IMG/VR virus record: IMGVR_UViG_3300000116_000113
Location: 1-31,410 of that record
Source: a virus
DNA length: 31,410 nucleotides
Reading direction: 5' to 3' (one strand)
Positions 18,601-26,852 of this stretch are shown one piece after another. How positions within the stretch are numbered: the first letter of the stretch is position 1; each line of letters starts with the position of its first letter. The position numbers and the translations under genes are program-made. The notes under the pieces are model-generated. The model saw only the letters and a program-made list of their open reading frames with translations. It was not told where the DNA came from and ran no database searches.

Positions 18601-21204
18601 TGGGTAAATAAAGCTAAAACTGTTTCTCGTAGTTATGTAAATGATAGATACGGAACAACCCCTCATACATTAGGGTATATAACTGGAGGAGCAGTTAGCG
18701 CCAATTACATATCAAATGTTTATGCAGGAAGAATATTAACTGATAAAATTACTGCTGCAGATTTCATATTAAGTCATCCAAGCGGAAGAGTATTAAGTGA
18801 CAATGTATATTCAATGGGTTCAAATAATCAGACTTTTGCATATAGCAAAGGCAAGGGTTTATACATGGACCACAAAATGTTCAGGATAGGAGATCCCGAG
18901 CCAGGAGGGCACGGGCTATTTTGGACTGGGCATAAATCTGACATATACGGAGATTTCACAAAGCCAAGTTTCTCTAAAGATAGAGACGGGTTTCATTCAA
19001 TGGACATAGATCCAAACACTCTTGAAATCAGAGGAAATATGACGGCTGGACAAATCCTAATAGGGGCCAGCAATAATTCTGCGCTACATGTAGATAACGA
19101 AGGAAACCTAAGCATAGGAAAGCAATCAAGAACACTGTCTGGATTCTTTACAGGAGTGCAGGGTGTTTCTGGAATAATGGGAGAGATTCCAAACTATCAA
19201 ACCTTAGAAGATCCTGATGCAGTATATGTTCAGTTAAGTGTAGATCAATTTGATGCGATACAGAATGCTCAATTTAGAGCATTGCAATTTGGCGGTGCAT
19301 TTTTAGAAACAAACTGGATAAGAGGGTATTATCGTGGATGGGAAATAAGACAAATAGAGAGTCTTAAGATTAATGGAAATTACGCGAATGGATATGCCAC
19401 AGCGAAACTAGGCATACCTTTTGCGGCATATGAAGGCTTTGATTTTTCATCAATAGAGGGCAATCAATATGGTTTAGCTGGTGTAGTAACCACTGGAAGT
19501 CAAGCCGTTCAAAGTGATGGCGTACCAACATATAGAGACTGGTGGAGAGTTCACGAGTCTAAATTTAAAGTAACCAAGGAGGGTGTTCTTTTTGCTGCAG
19601 ACGCAAGAATATTGGGAACAGCCAGAGCGGACGCTCTTGAGGTTAATAAAACTATAGTGCTTGGTGATGTATACAATCAGTTCACAAGTGTCATACAGAG
19701 TTATGGATACGTAGATGGTGATATATGTGAAGATGGAGTGCATCCATCTGGATGGAAAATTGTAGGAGATGGCCACGCAGTATTTAAAAGTATAGATATT
19801 AGATCTGGAATTATAAGCGGATCTATGGGACTAAGTATAGGTAAAACTTGCGGAGGTGATGATAACTTTTTTAGAGTAAATCAAAAAGGGGAGTTTGCTG
19901 TAGGAGACAAATTAGTATTAAAACATAATAAATTTTTTGTTTCAAGACAGGGAGATATGAGAGCCAGAAATGCTGTCATATCTGGAGATTTAGAGGTTAC
20001 GGGAACTATAGATGTTGGTGGAGGAATTAGGCTTTGTGCGGACGTCTATAGAAATGAAGCTGGAAATTTTGTAGATAGAGGTGATAAACGAGGTATTTAC
20101 ATTACGAGGCATGATATAAGGTCTAGTAATTTTTCAGACTCATATGATAATGGTCCAGGATTTAAAATAGACAATAAAGGAAGAACAGTTTTTCATGACA
20201 TCAAAGTCACTGGAGGATTTATTAGTGGAGTTAGTATAATAGCAGGAAAAGGCACACAACTTAAGCCTTACTTTAAAGTTTTTAATAATGGGGAGATGAG
20301 TATAGGTTCATACGACAGCCCTTCAAGTGCCCCAAAAAATACACACCCATTTTATGTTAATAGATTCGGCGATATGTATGCAGAAAATGCATATGTAAGG
20401 GGAACGATAACTGGAAGGAAAGGAAAGATTGGATCCTTATATATAGATGAAGAATTTTTAAGTACATGGAGCTGGAACACTTTGAAAAACGCTCCAGAAC
20501 TAAGTAAGATTAGACAAAGCAACGATTTAGAAACTCAATTAGGCGGTCCATTTCAAAAAGACACAAATCCGTATAGAAAAGGAATTTACTTAGATATAAA
20601 TGGAAATTTTTCAATTGTAAATGATTACGGCAGATTGCTTGGATATGATTTTCCGAACGATTATCTAACAATAACTGGTCTTGCATCAAGCAATAATAAA
20701 AGCGCACTATTAAATAGGACTATAGACGAAAATGGCTTAGGCGATGGATTTTATTTAAGTGCGAAAAAAGATACTCAAAGTTGGATAGCTAATTTTAGCA
20801 CAGATCCTCACAGTGCAACTGGAGTTGCTAACCTAGTAGAAACTCAAATTAATGGCGATATACAATTTCCAATAGCAGATAATGAGTATTTTATTATGAA
20901 TAATACTCCTATTAATTACAAAGTTTTAAGAATATATGCTGAAACAAATGACGGAACTTGCTCGCTGAGTTTCTATAATAATAAAAAAATCGGAAACACA
21001 CAATCTATATTTGCTCAAGATATGAACAGTGTAGGTACAGCAGGTAGAACACAGCATACAGCGGCTTTAGGTTACAACCACATTGATCAATCAAATGGAT
21101 TTATAATAATAAAAGTTAAAAGTGTTGCAGCTGCATGCACAAGTATTAGATTCAGAATTGATTTACAAAGAACTGGCGGTGGTAGATATACTGCATGGTC
21201 TTAG
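12685..21204 (+). CDS. Tail tip / host specificity protein, J-like, giant
   Basis: A 2839-residue central tip protein; lambda J has 1132 residues. Residues about 25-110 show the family opening: Leu-Asp-Leu-Leu-Ser-Glu-Gly-Pro-Ile-Glu-Gly, then Val-Tyr-Leu-Asn-Glu. Residues about 300-605 match the conserved hub part: Tyr-Pro-x-Ser-Ala-Leu, Ile-Pro-x-Arg-Ser-Tyr, Val-Pro-Ser-Asn-Tyr, Trp-Asp-Gly-Thr-Phe, Asp-Asn-Pro-Ala-Trp-Ile, Tyr-Gly-Ile-Gly and Tyr-Pro-Gly-Gln-Val. From about 1090 to 1880 there are at least four fibronectin-III-like domains (starts near 1091, 1354, 1605 and 1838) with related ones between. Two copies of a strand unit with Gly-Asp-Met, Asn-Ala and Ile-x-Gly sit near 2382-2442 and 2536-2578. 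The last 140 residues look like a separate beta domain, a good candidate for receptor contact. The family call is firm; receptor and domain roles are inference. Confidence 0.93.
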   Translation: MGYNIYAFSNNTEPRLFFRNLEEGGHSDEDLEKLQSTTFLKTLDLLSEGPIEGFCDQTGKLVTGIDILKGVYLNEIPIKNTQINTVNDIGAYNFRNVRLAFKKGQPDQKGFHQDDSVTNVTSPYYWLRDFSYSSQTINKSINLSNQVNLDSKDGTLQAKKINSQCTHSVIDQDVDWLGVTLNVGSCYTIADDGEQLPNVGAFHIWGDFTGITHRTIPENTAVKVLADGPGEFNAYVYISGLALSSYKEDIFFKLIDSKELASNRPRKIFIRNVTEQSFNFKSNFTASLDSVTEIVNSNLSYPSSALVASLINAENFSNIPQRSYHLKLKKIRVPSNYVDKVEGPDGPTKERKYAYKGFKKGSKHTSEDRHEGVWDGTFKEELEWTDNPAWILWDLLTNDVYGIGEYLKDINIDRWAFYKVAKYCDQLVPTSLPASDANEFVKERRFSCNILIQNAAEAYQTINEIASVFRSLVYFDNLDVLISTNNLKDSVYTFTNDSVTSDGFSYIGSSYRTRFTAVKVGYKDKDDSFLPKYEYIEDPEGILRFGLLQKEVTAVGCTSRDQALRLGRWILLTANLEEESITFRTDRKAEFLYPGQVFTVYDKLRSDEVVGGRVRYLQNNKNNVQDNFILLDETLDIENRKYKSISFVIPSSDGSKNTIYKEFVHRNGKAIGGQDDGDRGTFSIVPINSDSSDNRQINNYLQNTPSGTKIITNSNEDLILLDPGQESYTSSTAQYKTLNDYFLQSGVLENLRQGGERAKNTSKISEGAYYILHVEDDVGNDLREPKEYTLISKTENDDGSFTIAGLEYNRDKFDKTDVSSDIYDESTFVYDNKLFNRNLNDGDGALPPGNQPEEEEEVVQVINYGYPKANTVDLIVDPEGFINADGTKVSLVNYYLHNISENQKYYDASKSNSPRYELRVQEIDEEYYGKLLSSTVNDTAILQNGQYIIPGQSCGANKVLYDNAYGEFVRIVDADGKLRFINTVFTPTGKALIGGTDVKRVTIPNYKDSKFTDILKVERPRVLEETGKLNVEGCTVFRKTYSDKQITDVLSGQFELPNPEGFYEIRWSEANSHGRSAEKVLFFRGSVDTNPPIPPESFTASLNNLFPNLISFKWRTSPERDSDIYGFRIYTGHVGGGDPDLENTDVIAPSDDFPNTESVPKENARYLLEVPGRNSVYANYTANTNDGRIRDDQGNPISVGDVAAFHIRAIDFAQNPSDPINSNLLSLFDLNLPPSFLLSGEIREEGKGTDRYGHYPILHAFYSGAFHELPSFSKYHIEIFDETNGVGIGKDYNIFKSDVRTDEADIYGIDGSGHFEIRNVLPNTTYFGRMAAWTVDGRSSPYAESTASIGADNFAPARLQNFRVYKEFSNFRFIWDVPREKDCSRILLFTGEGDQNFNITNEASNSINRIEEVPDQRPFASVNPDDSPAFPIDKFRHPDGTPWQKRQFPFHAVPVDTSNNTGVWADGEYVYVDLSPPQIHTSGSLSDDGNTYIHVFYSGVSQNDQSFKYYHTEYQNVNEFEFKSYQDRTKAHHIAPEDRAHEIQKIGKGSGHFSFLAAGNRFYEVSTKVVLDVLETDFGDDVPLTNHLYGKSSVYIWAPPDQNPPPPPSWVTSSKNGNNIFLSWNNPSVHDLDSILLYTGYQNKTGKKDGTRIHDDSRKTSDIIALRDFHANTNKNLYFWLRAKDTSNNLSDFSVGNTSSDPLGNSGQLVSVGRTKQLDRDEIVITTGINLDNKGDGASQPFIEYTILDNPVNYQHAFYNIELARDPKYTTLVGTQASEITYGPDFAPTENVGSGVFSNLLANEYYYLRARIQEHDGKYSYWTEAADNPILTPKDDIPPIDPVNFFITSGPKQVYLEWEWGNGISRDTAHVLIYKTGIPTGRIENQSHQENNCWSQFDISGYFQDNPEEYTYKQPASTSYIDNDIETGIVDPIHGGKKQTVLYHYFLKTVDRSNNTGEHFVSGIARDEHSGYWVNKAKTVSRSYVNDRYGTTPHTLGYITGGAVSANYISNVYAGRILTDKITAADFILSHPSGRVLSDNVYSMGSNNQTFAYSKGKGLYMDHKMFRIGDPEPGGHGLFWTGHKSDIYGDFTKPSFSKDRDGFHSMDIDPNTLEIRGNMTAGQILIGASNNSALHVDNEGNLSIGKQSRTLSGFFTGVQGVSGIMGEIPNYQTLEDPDAVYVQLSVDQFDAIQNAQFRALQFGGAFLETNWIRGYYRGWEIRQIESLKINGNYANGYATAKLGIPFAAYEGFDFSSIEGNQYGLAGVVTTGSQAVQSDGVPTYRDWWRVHESKFKVTKEGVLFAADARILGTARADALEVNKTIVLGDVYNQFTSVIQSYGYVDGDICEDGVHPSGWKIVGDGHAVFKSIDIRSGIISGSMGLSIGKTCGGDDNFFRVNQKGEFAVGDKLVLKHNKFFVSRQGDMRARNAVISGDLEVTGTIDVGGGIRLCADVYRNEAGNFVDRGDKRGIYITRHDIRSSNFSDSYDNGPGFKIDNKGRTVFHDIKVTGGFISGVSIIAGKGTQLKPYFKVFNNGEMSIGSYDSPSSAPKNTHPFYVNRFGDMYAENAYVRGTITGRKGKIGSLYIDEEFLSTWSWNTLKNAPELSKIRQSNDLETQLGGPFQKDTNPYRKGIYLDINGNFSIVNDYGRLLGYDFPNDYLTITGLASSNNKSALLNRTIDENGLGDGFYLSAKKDTQSWIANFSTDPHSATGVANLVETQINGDIQFPIADNEYFIMNNTPINYKVLRIYAETNDGTCSLSFYNNKKIGNTQSIFAQDMNSVGTAGRTQHTAALGYNHIDQSNGFIIIKVKSVAAACTSIRFRIDLQRTGGGRYTAWS

Positions 21205-21210
21205 CAATAT

Positions 21211-21248
21211 AAAATTTAAAAAAAATTTTTTTTTAATATAATATATAT
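21211..21248 (+). promoter_or_regulatory. AT-only leader with A8T9 tract and TATAAT box
   Basis: All bases from 21211 to 21248 are A or T. Eight A (21218-21225) run directly into nine T (21226-21234), and a perfect TATAAT lies at 21237-21242, six bases before the ATG at 21249. There is no Shine-Dalgarno sequence and no good -35 box. This could be a bent, easily opened promoter that gives a leaderless message, or only a spacer between two genes. Confidence 0.35.
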
Positions 21249-21431
21249 ATGAATATAAAAGAATTACCTGATCAGCAAATTAAAGCATTATTGTATGATT
21301 TATTCATGGAGAAAAAATTATTAAAAAATAATATTAAAATTCTACAAAGAGAAATCACACAAAGAGAAGAATCAAAAGTAAGTCAAAAAAAATCTATAGA
21401 AACAAAGAAACAGGAGAAGGATGCCTCTTGA
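21249..21431 (+). CDS. Small helical protein of unknown function
   Basis: A 60-residue, Lys- and Gln-rich protein predicted to be almost all helix, with a heptad-like spacing of Leu and Ile over about residues 10-38 and no Cys, Trp or signal peptide. It lies in the only gap of the J region and its last 11 bases overlap the start of the next gene, so the two are probably translated together. The gene's own start has no Shine-Dalgarno sequence. Small helical proteins before a large fibre-like gene are sometimes assembly chaperones or trimer adaptors, but nothing in the sequence proves this. It may also serve mainly to couple translation. I do not recognise a family. Confidence 0.6.
   Translation: MNIKELPDQQIKALLYDLFMEKKLLKNNIKILQREITQREESKVSQKKSIETKKQEKDAS
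21412..21416 (+). promoter_or_regulatory. Strong ribosome binding site, AGGAG
   Basis: AGGAG at 21412-21416 lies four bases before the ATG at 21421, followed by AAGG, and is inside the preceding small gene. It fixes the start of the 1421-residue protein and is one of the few clear Shine-Dalgarno sites in the window. Confidence 0.7.
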
Positions 21432-24400
21432 TGGACAAATATACTGGAACGGATTTTCTCCTTCGGTTTTTGCAAAACCAGGAGAGGGGGAATTTACAGC
21501 TTTTCAGGATGTAAGATTTGGCCAGACAGAAACTGAAGATAGTCATAGCTCTTTTCGTTTCAGTGGAAAAAGGCGAGAGCGAATAGCAGATTTCTCTCAA
21601 TTAATGCATAGAGACAATAGAGGTCTATTTGATGTAATTGATAATGAAAACTCTTTGATAAATACTTGGTATGGAACTAATTACACTGCGGCATGTACAT
21701 ATTCTTGGCCAGGATTTGATGGTTATGGAGATCAATTAAATGATGAAATAACACATAGCGATATTAGTAATGTATTTAAAGACGGTGGTACTGAAGCAGA
21801 CTTGGAGGCGTCCAAAAATAGAGAGAGTTGCCACTGGCTTTCGAATGTTGCTTTAATGCAAACAATAGATCATCCATTTATAGGAATACATGAAGAAAAA
21901 CCATTGACACTTAATATAACAAAAAATTATGCTGGTTTTTATTTAGTATTAGAAAGAATAAGACATCAATATAATGAACTATATATTCGCCCTGTACACG
22001 CTCAAATATTTAATAATTATTTAGACGGAGAAGCTCAGGCCGTAAAGGATTTTTACAGCGGAACATTTCCTGAAAAGTTTGATTGGTTGAATTATTATTC
22101 ATGGGGAGAATTAGGTGGAAGTGTCATGCTGGGCTACAATTTCTTACCTTGCGATCACGAACTTTTCACTGGAAAAAAAGAAGTTTTTAAAGGGGCTGAT
22201 GGAGTAGTAGGAACAGCAGACGATAATAATAATTTTAATTTTAATACTTCCAGAATATTAAGAATTAATGATTTTGATAGTGGAGGTAATTTTAAAGGAT
22301 TTTCTATACAATCTGTTTTTAAAGATAAAATACCAGCATTGTTTTTAAGGGACGAATATGATAAAGGCACAATGGATTGGACTGTAGGGCAGCAGTCTGT
22401 TTTTATCAATCCAAATGGAGAAGATTATGTTAGATATTCAGAACCAACAGAAACTATATATTACTATTGGGTAAGAATGGCTCCACCGTTTTGGGTATAC
22501 GCAACATATGGGTCAGAATATCATATATATGCAAATCTAGAAATGGATACAAATTTCAATCCTGCTGAACCAAGAGAGTCTCAAATAACTAAAAACAGAT
22601 ACGAAGCACTTGGCAATAAATTTGAATTAGAATATGCGGAAGATCTTTATAACAACGGAAGCACAATGGACGAAATCAAGGAATTAGTGCAGGGAGAAAA
22701 TGATACAGTTCTGTTTACCCAAGAGGAGGCGAAAAACTATGGTCGAGCAGCAATGCTCATAGCATATAAGGGACATAACGGATACAATAATGCGGCACAA
22801 CTGGATGCAGGTGACCCTGGATTGTTCGGAGATGCAAAAGCTTACGGTAGGGCCCCATTCAATGGAATAGTAAGACAAGTAACCAATAAAAGGTTTTTGC
22901 ATGAGTATAAGACTCCTACGATGAACGATTGGGAGGTGACTCCAAGAAGTGGAAGAATCGTTTTTGAAAATCCTTTTTATTATACAGACTTTCATTACAG
23001 ACAAGATTTTGGTGATGACGATACAACCAATGGAATCGAAAATACTATTGGGGTTGTTAGGTTTTATAATAGTAGACAAGCAGGAGCTGCAGATGGATCC
23101 AAAGATAAAGTATCAACTTATCCAGTCAAAGATGCAGTTATACATCCTAGATATAATAGAAAATTAAGAACATACACAGGTTCAATTTTGCTAAAAAATA
23201 TGACAATTAAAATTGGCGGTGATGTGATTAAGGCCGAGAATGATGCCAGAGGAAAATTTAATGAGATGTCAAACATCCAAATTTTCAATGGTGAAAATAA
23301 AAAAGATAAACCAATAGTAGCTAATGGCGCTAAAAATCAAAAAAATGTTACATTTTCAAACCTTTATTCTTATGCGAATTCAATTGATCATTATATAGAC
23401 AGCAGTTTTGAAATAGAATTTGAAGGAGATGATAATAGATATACAATAGATTCTGTATCTACATCACAGATAACTTTAAACGAAAATTTATCAAAAGCTT
23501 TATCTTCAAGTAATTTTACATTATTTATACCAAGAGGGTCGAGGGATCCAAATTACACATGGGGCAATTATAAATTAGAAAAATTTTATGATTCTTGGAA
23601 GCAGGAAGTTTGGCCTAAACAAAGTATAAGGAGGTATGATTTTATTGATGGAAATTGGACTAGAGATCAAATTATAGAGAGTTCTAACCCATATGATGAT
23701 TCATGGGAAGGAGAGAGAGCATATAGATGTGCGCAATCATTTACATCATACAGAAATGATTATTTCTTTAACACAAACGAGTCTTTAAGGCAAAATTACC
23801 AATATAACGAGGTGAGCAAAACCAGTTACTGGATGGATAGTGCCGACGACTCATTTCGGCATGAGCTATTTGATACAACAGCAAATGATTCTAGATGCTT
23901 AACAGATATATATGATGATCTTGCAGGCGGACAAAAAGATGGAATTAGAAAAATGCCCAAGAGACATCCTTTCTTTGCGAATGAATTCACAGAATCATTA
24001 ATGATAGATTACAACTATCACGGAATAGCTTACTGGGAAAGAATGGTTCCTCAGGCCGTAAACGGGGCATGGGGAGGAGTTTCTTCAAAAATACCCAAGA
24101 GAGATGAGATTGTTTTTGATGGTAGTGAACGTCCAATGGATGTCAGCTGGGATGCATGCAGTTGGGTTAGATATTTTGAAAAGATAAAGACTAAATGGCG
24201 CACTGGCCCTGCTGATTTAAATTTAGTAGCTTACTTGAAAGAAAATGCTCCAGAGATATGTCCATGGGAATGGTTTATATGGTTCGCTGAACCGATTTCA
24301 TTTACAGACATATCAACAGAGAGAAATAATTCTAACTTCGAAAACATGTACGAAAATCAACTAGCATCAATATGGGGTGATAAAAATAATAGAGGAGAGG

Positions 24401-25686
24401 TTGTTGATCTTAGAGTAAATGAATTTGTATGGGGAGGATTAGATGCGGCTTCATCAGCGATTTGGCCAAACTACAAAAATAATGTAGCTTTTATAAGTCC
24501 TAGATGGTTTAATTATGGAATATCAACTTACTACAGCGGTTTTTCCAGTGAAATTCAGGAAGCTTATCCCAATAATACACCATTAGGTAATGAACTAGAT
24601 AAAGCATGGTTTTCTTTTTGTGCGGCAGAAAAAGACCCCACAATGTTCAGAATATATACTATGCCTGAAGCCTATCTTCTATACCCAATGGCATGGATGT
24701 ATGCAGGGGCTGATAATCCTATGAATTTTAGCGGTACATTAGGAGATGTTCATAAAATTGATGACAGGTTAGTAGAAGAATGGGCTAGTGATTGCTGGAC
24801 AAGTGCGACAAACAAAGTTGATTATACGAGTGTTAGCATAGGCTCTGTTAAAGCTAGCGGCACATCAGGAACTAAAACGGTAACATTAAGTAATAATATA
24901 TCCTCAATACAAGATAAAAGTAAAACAAAATATTTTACATTTGTTTATAGTGGTGTGGAGTATGATATAATAACAAAGTCAGGAAACAAACTGACACTTA
25001 ACAAAAACTTGAATTCGACATTTAACAATACATCCAGTTTTGGTATTCGAAACAAAAAAATGCCCACACAGCAAAATTTAGACCAGCGAGATGTTGTAAA
25101 ATCAAGAAAAGATTATTGGGAAAGAGTTTTATATACAAAAAGCAAAAAAAATTTATTGCACCCCTGGTGTTTGGCTCAATATGGATACGACGCAGACCTG
25201 CTTGGAATTTTGAGTCTTTATGCATCTAGCGAAGATACTGGGGCAAATGCTTGGTATGGAAACGAAAGAGAAGCTAGAAAATATGGAGTTCCTCATTTCC
25301 TTACAATATATGAATCTGATGAAATATTAAGTAGGGGATCAAAAATAGAGGTAATGCTTCATCAAGCTGGATGCCCATTCAATCAAGAACTATTAGATGA
25401 TAAAGGGGATGCTATAGAAGAAGAAATTTTAATAGGACATGGTAGGAGTACTTTACCATGTGATACTTATAGGTTATATATTGTTGCAAAATATCAAGTA
25501 GATTCTAAAGAATTCGCTGAAGTTAGTCGAGAAGAAGATAACAGGAGTGATCAATCTACTGAAAATGCTGCAGACTATAAAACTGATGTAAATGAGTTCT
25601 CTGTGGATCGTGATGGATCGGTCGACACACTGGACGAACAAAAACAAATTCCAAATGATTATGATGAAGATACTGACTATACCTAA
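21421..25686 (+). CDS. Large unrecognised protein, probably virion structural
   Basis: A 1421-residue protein rich in Trp, Tyr, Asn and Asp, with no signal peptide, membrane segment or catalytic motif that I recognise. Two stretches of about 60 residues, near 632-708 and 1148-1213, look like copies of one beta domain: Val-x-Ala-x-Gly, Lys-x-Val-Thr-x-Ser-Asn, a Tyr-x-Ile strand, then Leu-Asn-x-Asn-Leu. A Trp-rich patch lies near 940-965 (Cys-Pro-Trp-Glu-Trp-Phe-Ile-Trp-Phe). The last 40 residues are strongly acidic. It lies between the J-like gene and a fibre-bearing region on the same strand, so a tail fibre, tip accessory or receptor-binding role is the best guess. A polysaccharide-active enzyme cannot be excluded. 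Its stop is 12 bases from the stop of the opposite-strand gene. Confidence 0.6.
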   Translation: MPLDGQIYWNGFSPSVFAKPGEGEFTAFQDVRFGQTETEDSHSSFRFSGKRRERIADFSQLMHRDNRGLFDVIDNENSLINTWYGTNYTAACTYSWPGFDGYGDQLNDEITHSDISNVFKDGGTEADLEASKNRESCHWLSNVALMQTIDHPFIGIHEEKPLTLNITKNYAGFYLVLERIRHQYNELYIRPVHAQIFNNYLDGEAQAVKDFYSGTFPEKFDWLNYYSWGELGGSVMLGYNFLPCDHELFTGKKEVFKGADGVVGTADDNNNFNFNTSRILRINDFDSGGNFKGFSIQSVFKDKIPALFLRDEYDKGTMDWTVGQQSVFINPNGEDYVRYSEPTETIYYYWVRMAPPFWVYATYGSEYHIYANLEMDTNFNPAEPRESQITKNRYEALGNKFELEYAEDLYNNGSTMDEIKELVQGENDTVLFTQEEAKNYGRAAMLIAYKGHNGYNNAAQLDAGDPGLFGDAKAYGRAPFNGIVRQVTNKRFLHEYKTPTMNDWEVTPRSGRIVFENPFYYTDFHYRQDFGDDDTTNGIENTIGVVRFYNSRQAGAADGSKDKVSTYPVKDAVIHPRYNRKLRTYTGSILLKNMTIKIGGDVIKAENDARGKFNEMSNIQIFNGENKKDKPIVANGAKNQKNVTFSNLYSYANSIDHYIDSSFEIEFEGDDNRYTIDSVSTSQITLNENLSKALSSSNFTLFIPRGSRDPNYTWGNYKLEKFYDSWKQEVWPKQSIRRYDFIDGNWTRDQIIESSNPYDDSWEGERAYRCAQSFTSYRNDYFFNTNESLRQNYQYNEVSKTSYWMDSADDSFRHELFDTTANDSRCLTDIYDDLAGGQKDGIRKMPKRHPFFANEFTESLMIDYNYHGIAYWERMVPQAVNGAWGGVSSKIPKRDEIVFDGSERPMDVSWDACSWVRYFEKIKTKWRTGPADLNLVAYLKENAPEICPWEWFIWFAEPISFTDISTERNNSNFENMYENQLASIWGDKNNRGEVVDLRVNEFVWGGLDAASSAIWPNYKNNVAFISPRWFNYGISTYYSGFSSEIQEAYPNNTPLGNELDKAWFSFCAAEKDPTMFRIYTMPEAYLLYPMAWMYAGADNPMNFSGTLGDVHKIDDRLVEEWASDCWTSATNKVDYTSVSIGSVKASGTSGTKTVTLSNNISSIQDKSKTKYFTFVYSGVEYDIITKSGNKLTLNKNLNSTFNNTSSFGIRNKKMPTQQNLDQRDVVKSRKDYWERVLYTKSKKNLLHPWCLAQYGYDADLLGILSLYASSEDTGANAWYGNEREARKYGVPHFLTIYESDEILSRGSKIEVMLHQAGCPFNQELLDDKGDAIEEEILIGHGRSTLPCDTYRLYIVAKYQVDSKEFAEVSREEDNRSDQSTENAADYKTDVNEFSVDRDGSVDTLDEQKQIPNDYDEDTDYT

Positions 25687-25698
25687 GATTAATTATCC

Positions 25699-26850
25699 TT
25701 AGCAGCCGTTATCTTCATCATAACAATCTGATTGAGTCTCTTCATTTGGATTTTCTTCAGCCTCGTCATCGTACATATCATTGTTGTTATTCGTATCATC
25801 CGCACAAGGAGCATCACAGGTTGCAGTTTGTTCTCCAGATGCTCCATGGGCACTTCTCCCAGGATAATACATAACTCTTTCTTTAAGGGTGCCTGGATTT
25901 AATAAAGGAAAATCAAAAGCCGTGTAACCTTGAGGTTGGTCATATTGTATATTTCTCATTGCATCAGCAATATCTTTAGGATTAGGCTCGTAAGACAGCC
26001 CCTTTTTAAGATTATTTCTAGGATTTTGATCAAATAAACTTTGTATAGAGATCATGTCAATTGTATTTCCGCAAGCATAAAAATCTTTTTCGTCTGTGAC
26101 ATGTCTAAACCCATAAGTGGTTCTAGTGAAATCTTTAAGCCCTTCAGGGGTCTTATGTCTAATTATTCCTTGAGGTTTTTTGCCTGGTTGATCTTTCTTT
26201 CTATGAAAATTTTTCATATAATTTTTAAGATAAACCTTTCTTCCATTATCAGTATTTTTCCAGTCAAGATCTAGGGCAGCTCCTCTTAATGCAGTACTAA
26301 TAGAAGATTGAATTGCATTATCATAAACATCCTCTTGAATAGTTCTTCCATTTTTGATTTTATATATCCTAAACTTTGTATTAATTGGGTTGCCTCTACA
26401 TGCAATTTGATTGCCAAAGCCTTTGTAAGTATCAGATCCTGACCTTATTGTCAAGCAAATTCTAAAGAAAAAAACCTCTCCTTCTTGCAACCCAGAAACT
26501 TTAAATTTAATATTCTTGTCGTTCCAATCTGTCAAGGGAGAAACTTCGGCAATACTATGGTATTCTAAAGCATTTTTAAAATTCGAACCTGTATAAGTTA
26601 TATTCCAGTGCAATGAAAAATCACCCTGATCGTAACTTGTTCCAGGTCCTAATATATTTCCTAAATAACCCCCTGAGCTCCTTGAGCCAAATCCGCTTGA
26701 ACTAGAATCACTGTTAAATGTTTGATATCCATCCATGTTTATGCCCGCTCCTATTTCTGTAGTAGGCACTATGGCAACACTGTCATGATCTTTAAGTGTT
26801 TTATAAAGAGATGAGTCTACGACTATATATTTTGTTGGATGTCTTGCCAT
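25699..26850 (-). CDS. Unrecognised protein with fibronectin-like domain and Cys-rich acidic tail
   Basis: A 383-residue minus-strand protein, the second gene of a two-gene unit; its ATG is two bases after the upstream gene's stop. Residues about 48-62 are Ser- and Gly-rich. Residues about 78-145 look like a fibronectin-III-type sandwich, with His-Trp-Asn-Ile-Thr-Tyr and then Val-Ser-Gly-Leu-Gln-Glu-Gly-Glu-Val-Phe-Phe-Phe-Arg. The middle is basic and mixed, and I see no catalytic motif. The last 45 residues are packed with Asp, Glu and Asn and hold four Cys, ending in Asp-Asn-Gly-Cys. A metal- or disulfide-stabilised tail is possible. The setting suggests a virion surface or accessory tip protein, but its function is unknown. 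Confidence 0.6.
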   Translation of the reverse strand: MARHPTKYIVVDSSLYKTLKDHDSVAIVPTTEIGAGINMDGYQTFNSDSSSSGFGSRSSGGYLGNILGPGTSYDQGDFSLHWNITYTGSNFKNALEYHSIAEVSPLTDWNDKNIKFKVSGLQEGEVFFFRICLTIRSGSDTYKGFGNQIACRGNPINTKFRIYKIKNGRTIQEDVYDNAIQSSISTALRGAALDLDWKNTDNGRKVYLKNYMKNFHRKKDQPGKKPQGIIRHKTPEGLKDFTRTTYGFRHVTDEKDFYACGNTIDMISIQSLFDQNPRNNLKKGLSYEPNPKDIADAMRNIQYDQPQGYTAFDFPLLNPGTLKERVMYYPGRSAHGASGEQTATCDAPCADDTNNNNDMYDDEAEENPNEETQSDCYDEDNGC

Positions 26851-26852
26851 GA

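Noticed and set aside
19180-19197. GEIPNY in the J-like protein, similar to the tape measure motif
   Set aside because: A single copy, without the flanking pattern or unit spacing seen in the tape measure; most likely chance.
21218-21234. A8T9 tract as an intrinsic terminator after the J-like gene
   Set aside because: No G+C stem and no loop; the tract is self-complementary only in the trivial sense and may as well belong to a promoter.
25683-25702. Inverted repeat CTAAG / CTTAG between the convergent stops, a possible two-way terminator
   Set aside because: Only five base pairs with a ten-base loop, formed largely by the two stop codons, and no T run; too weak to call.
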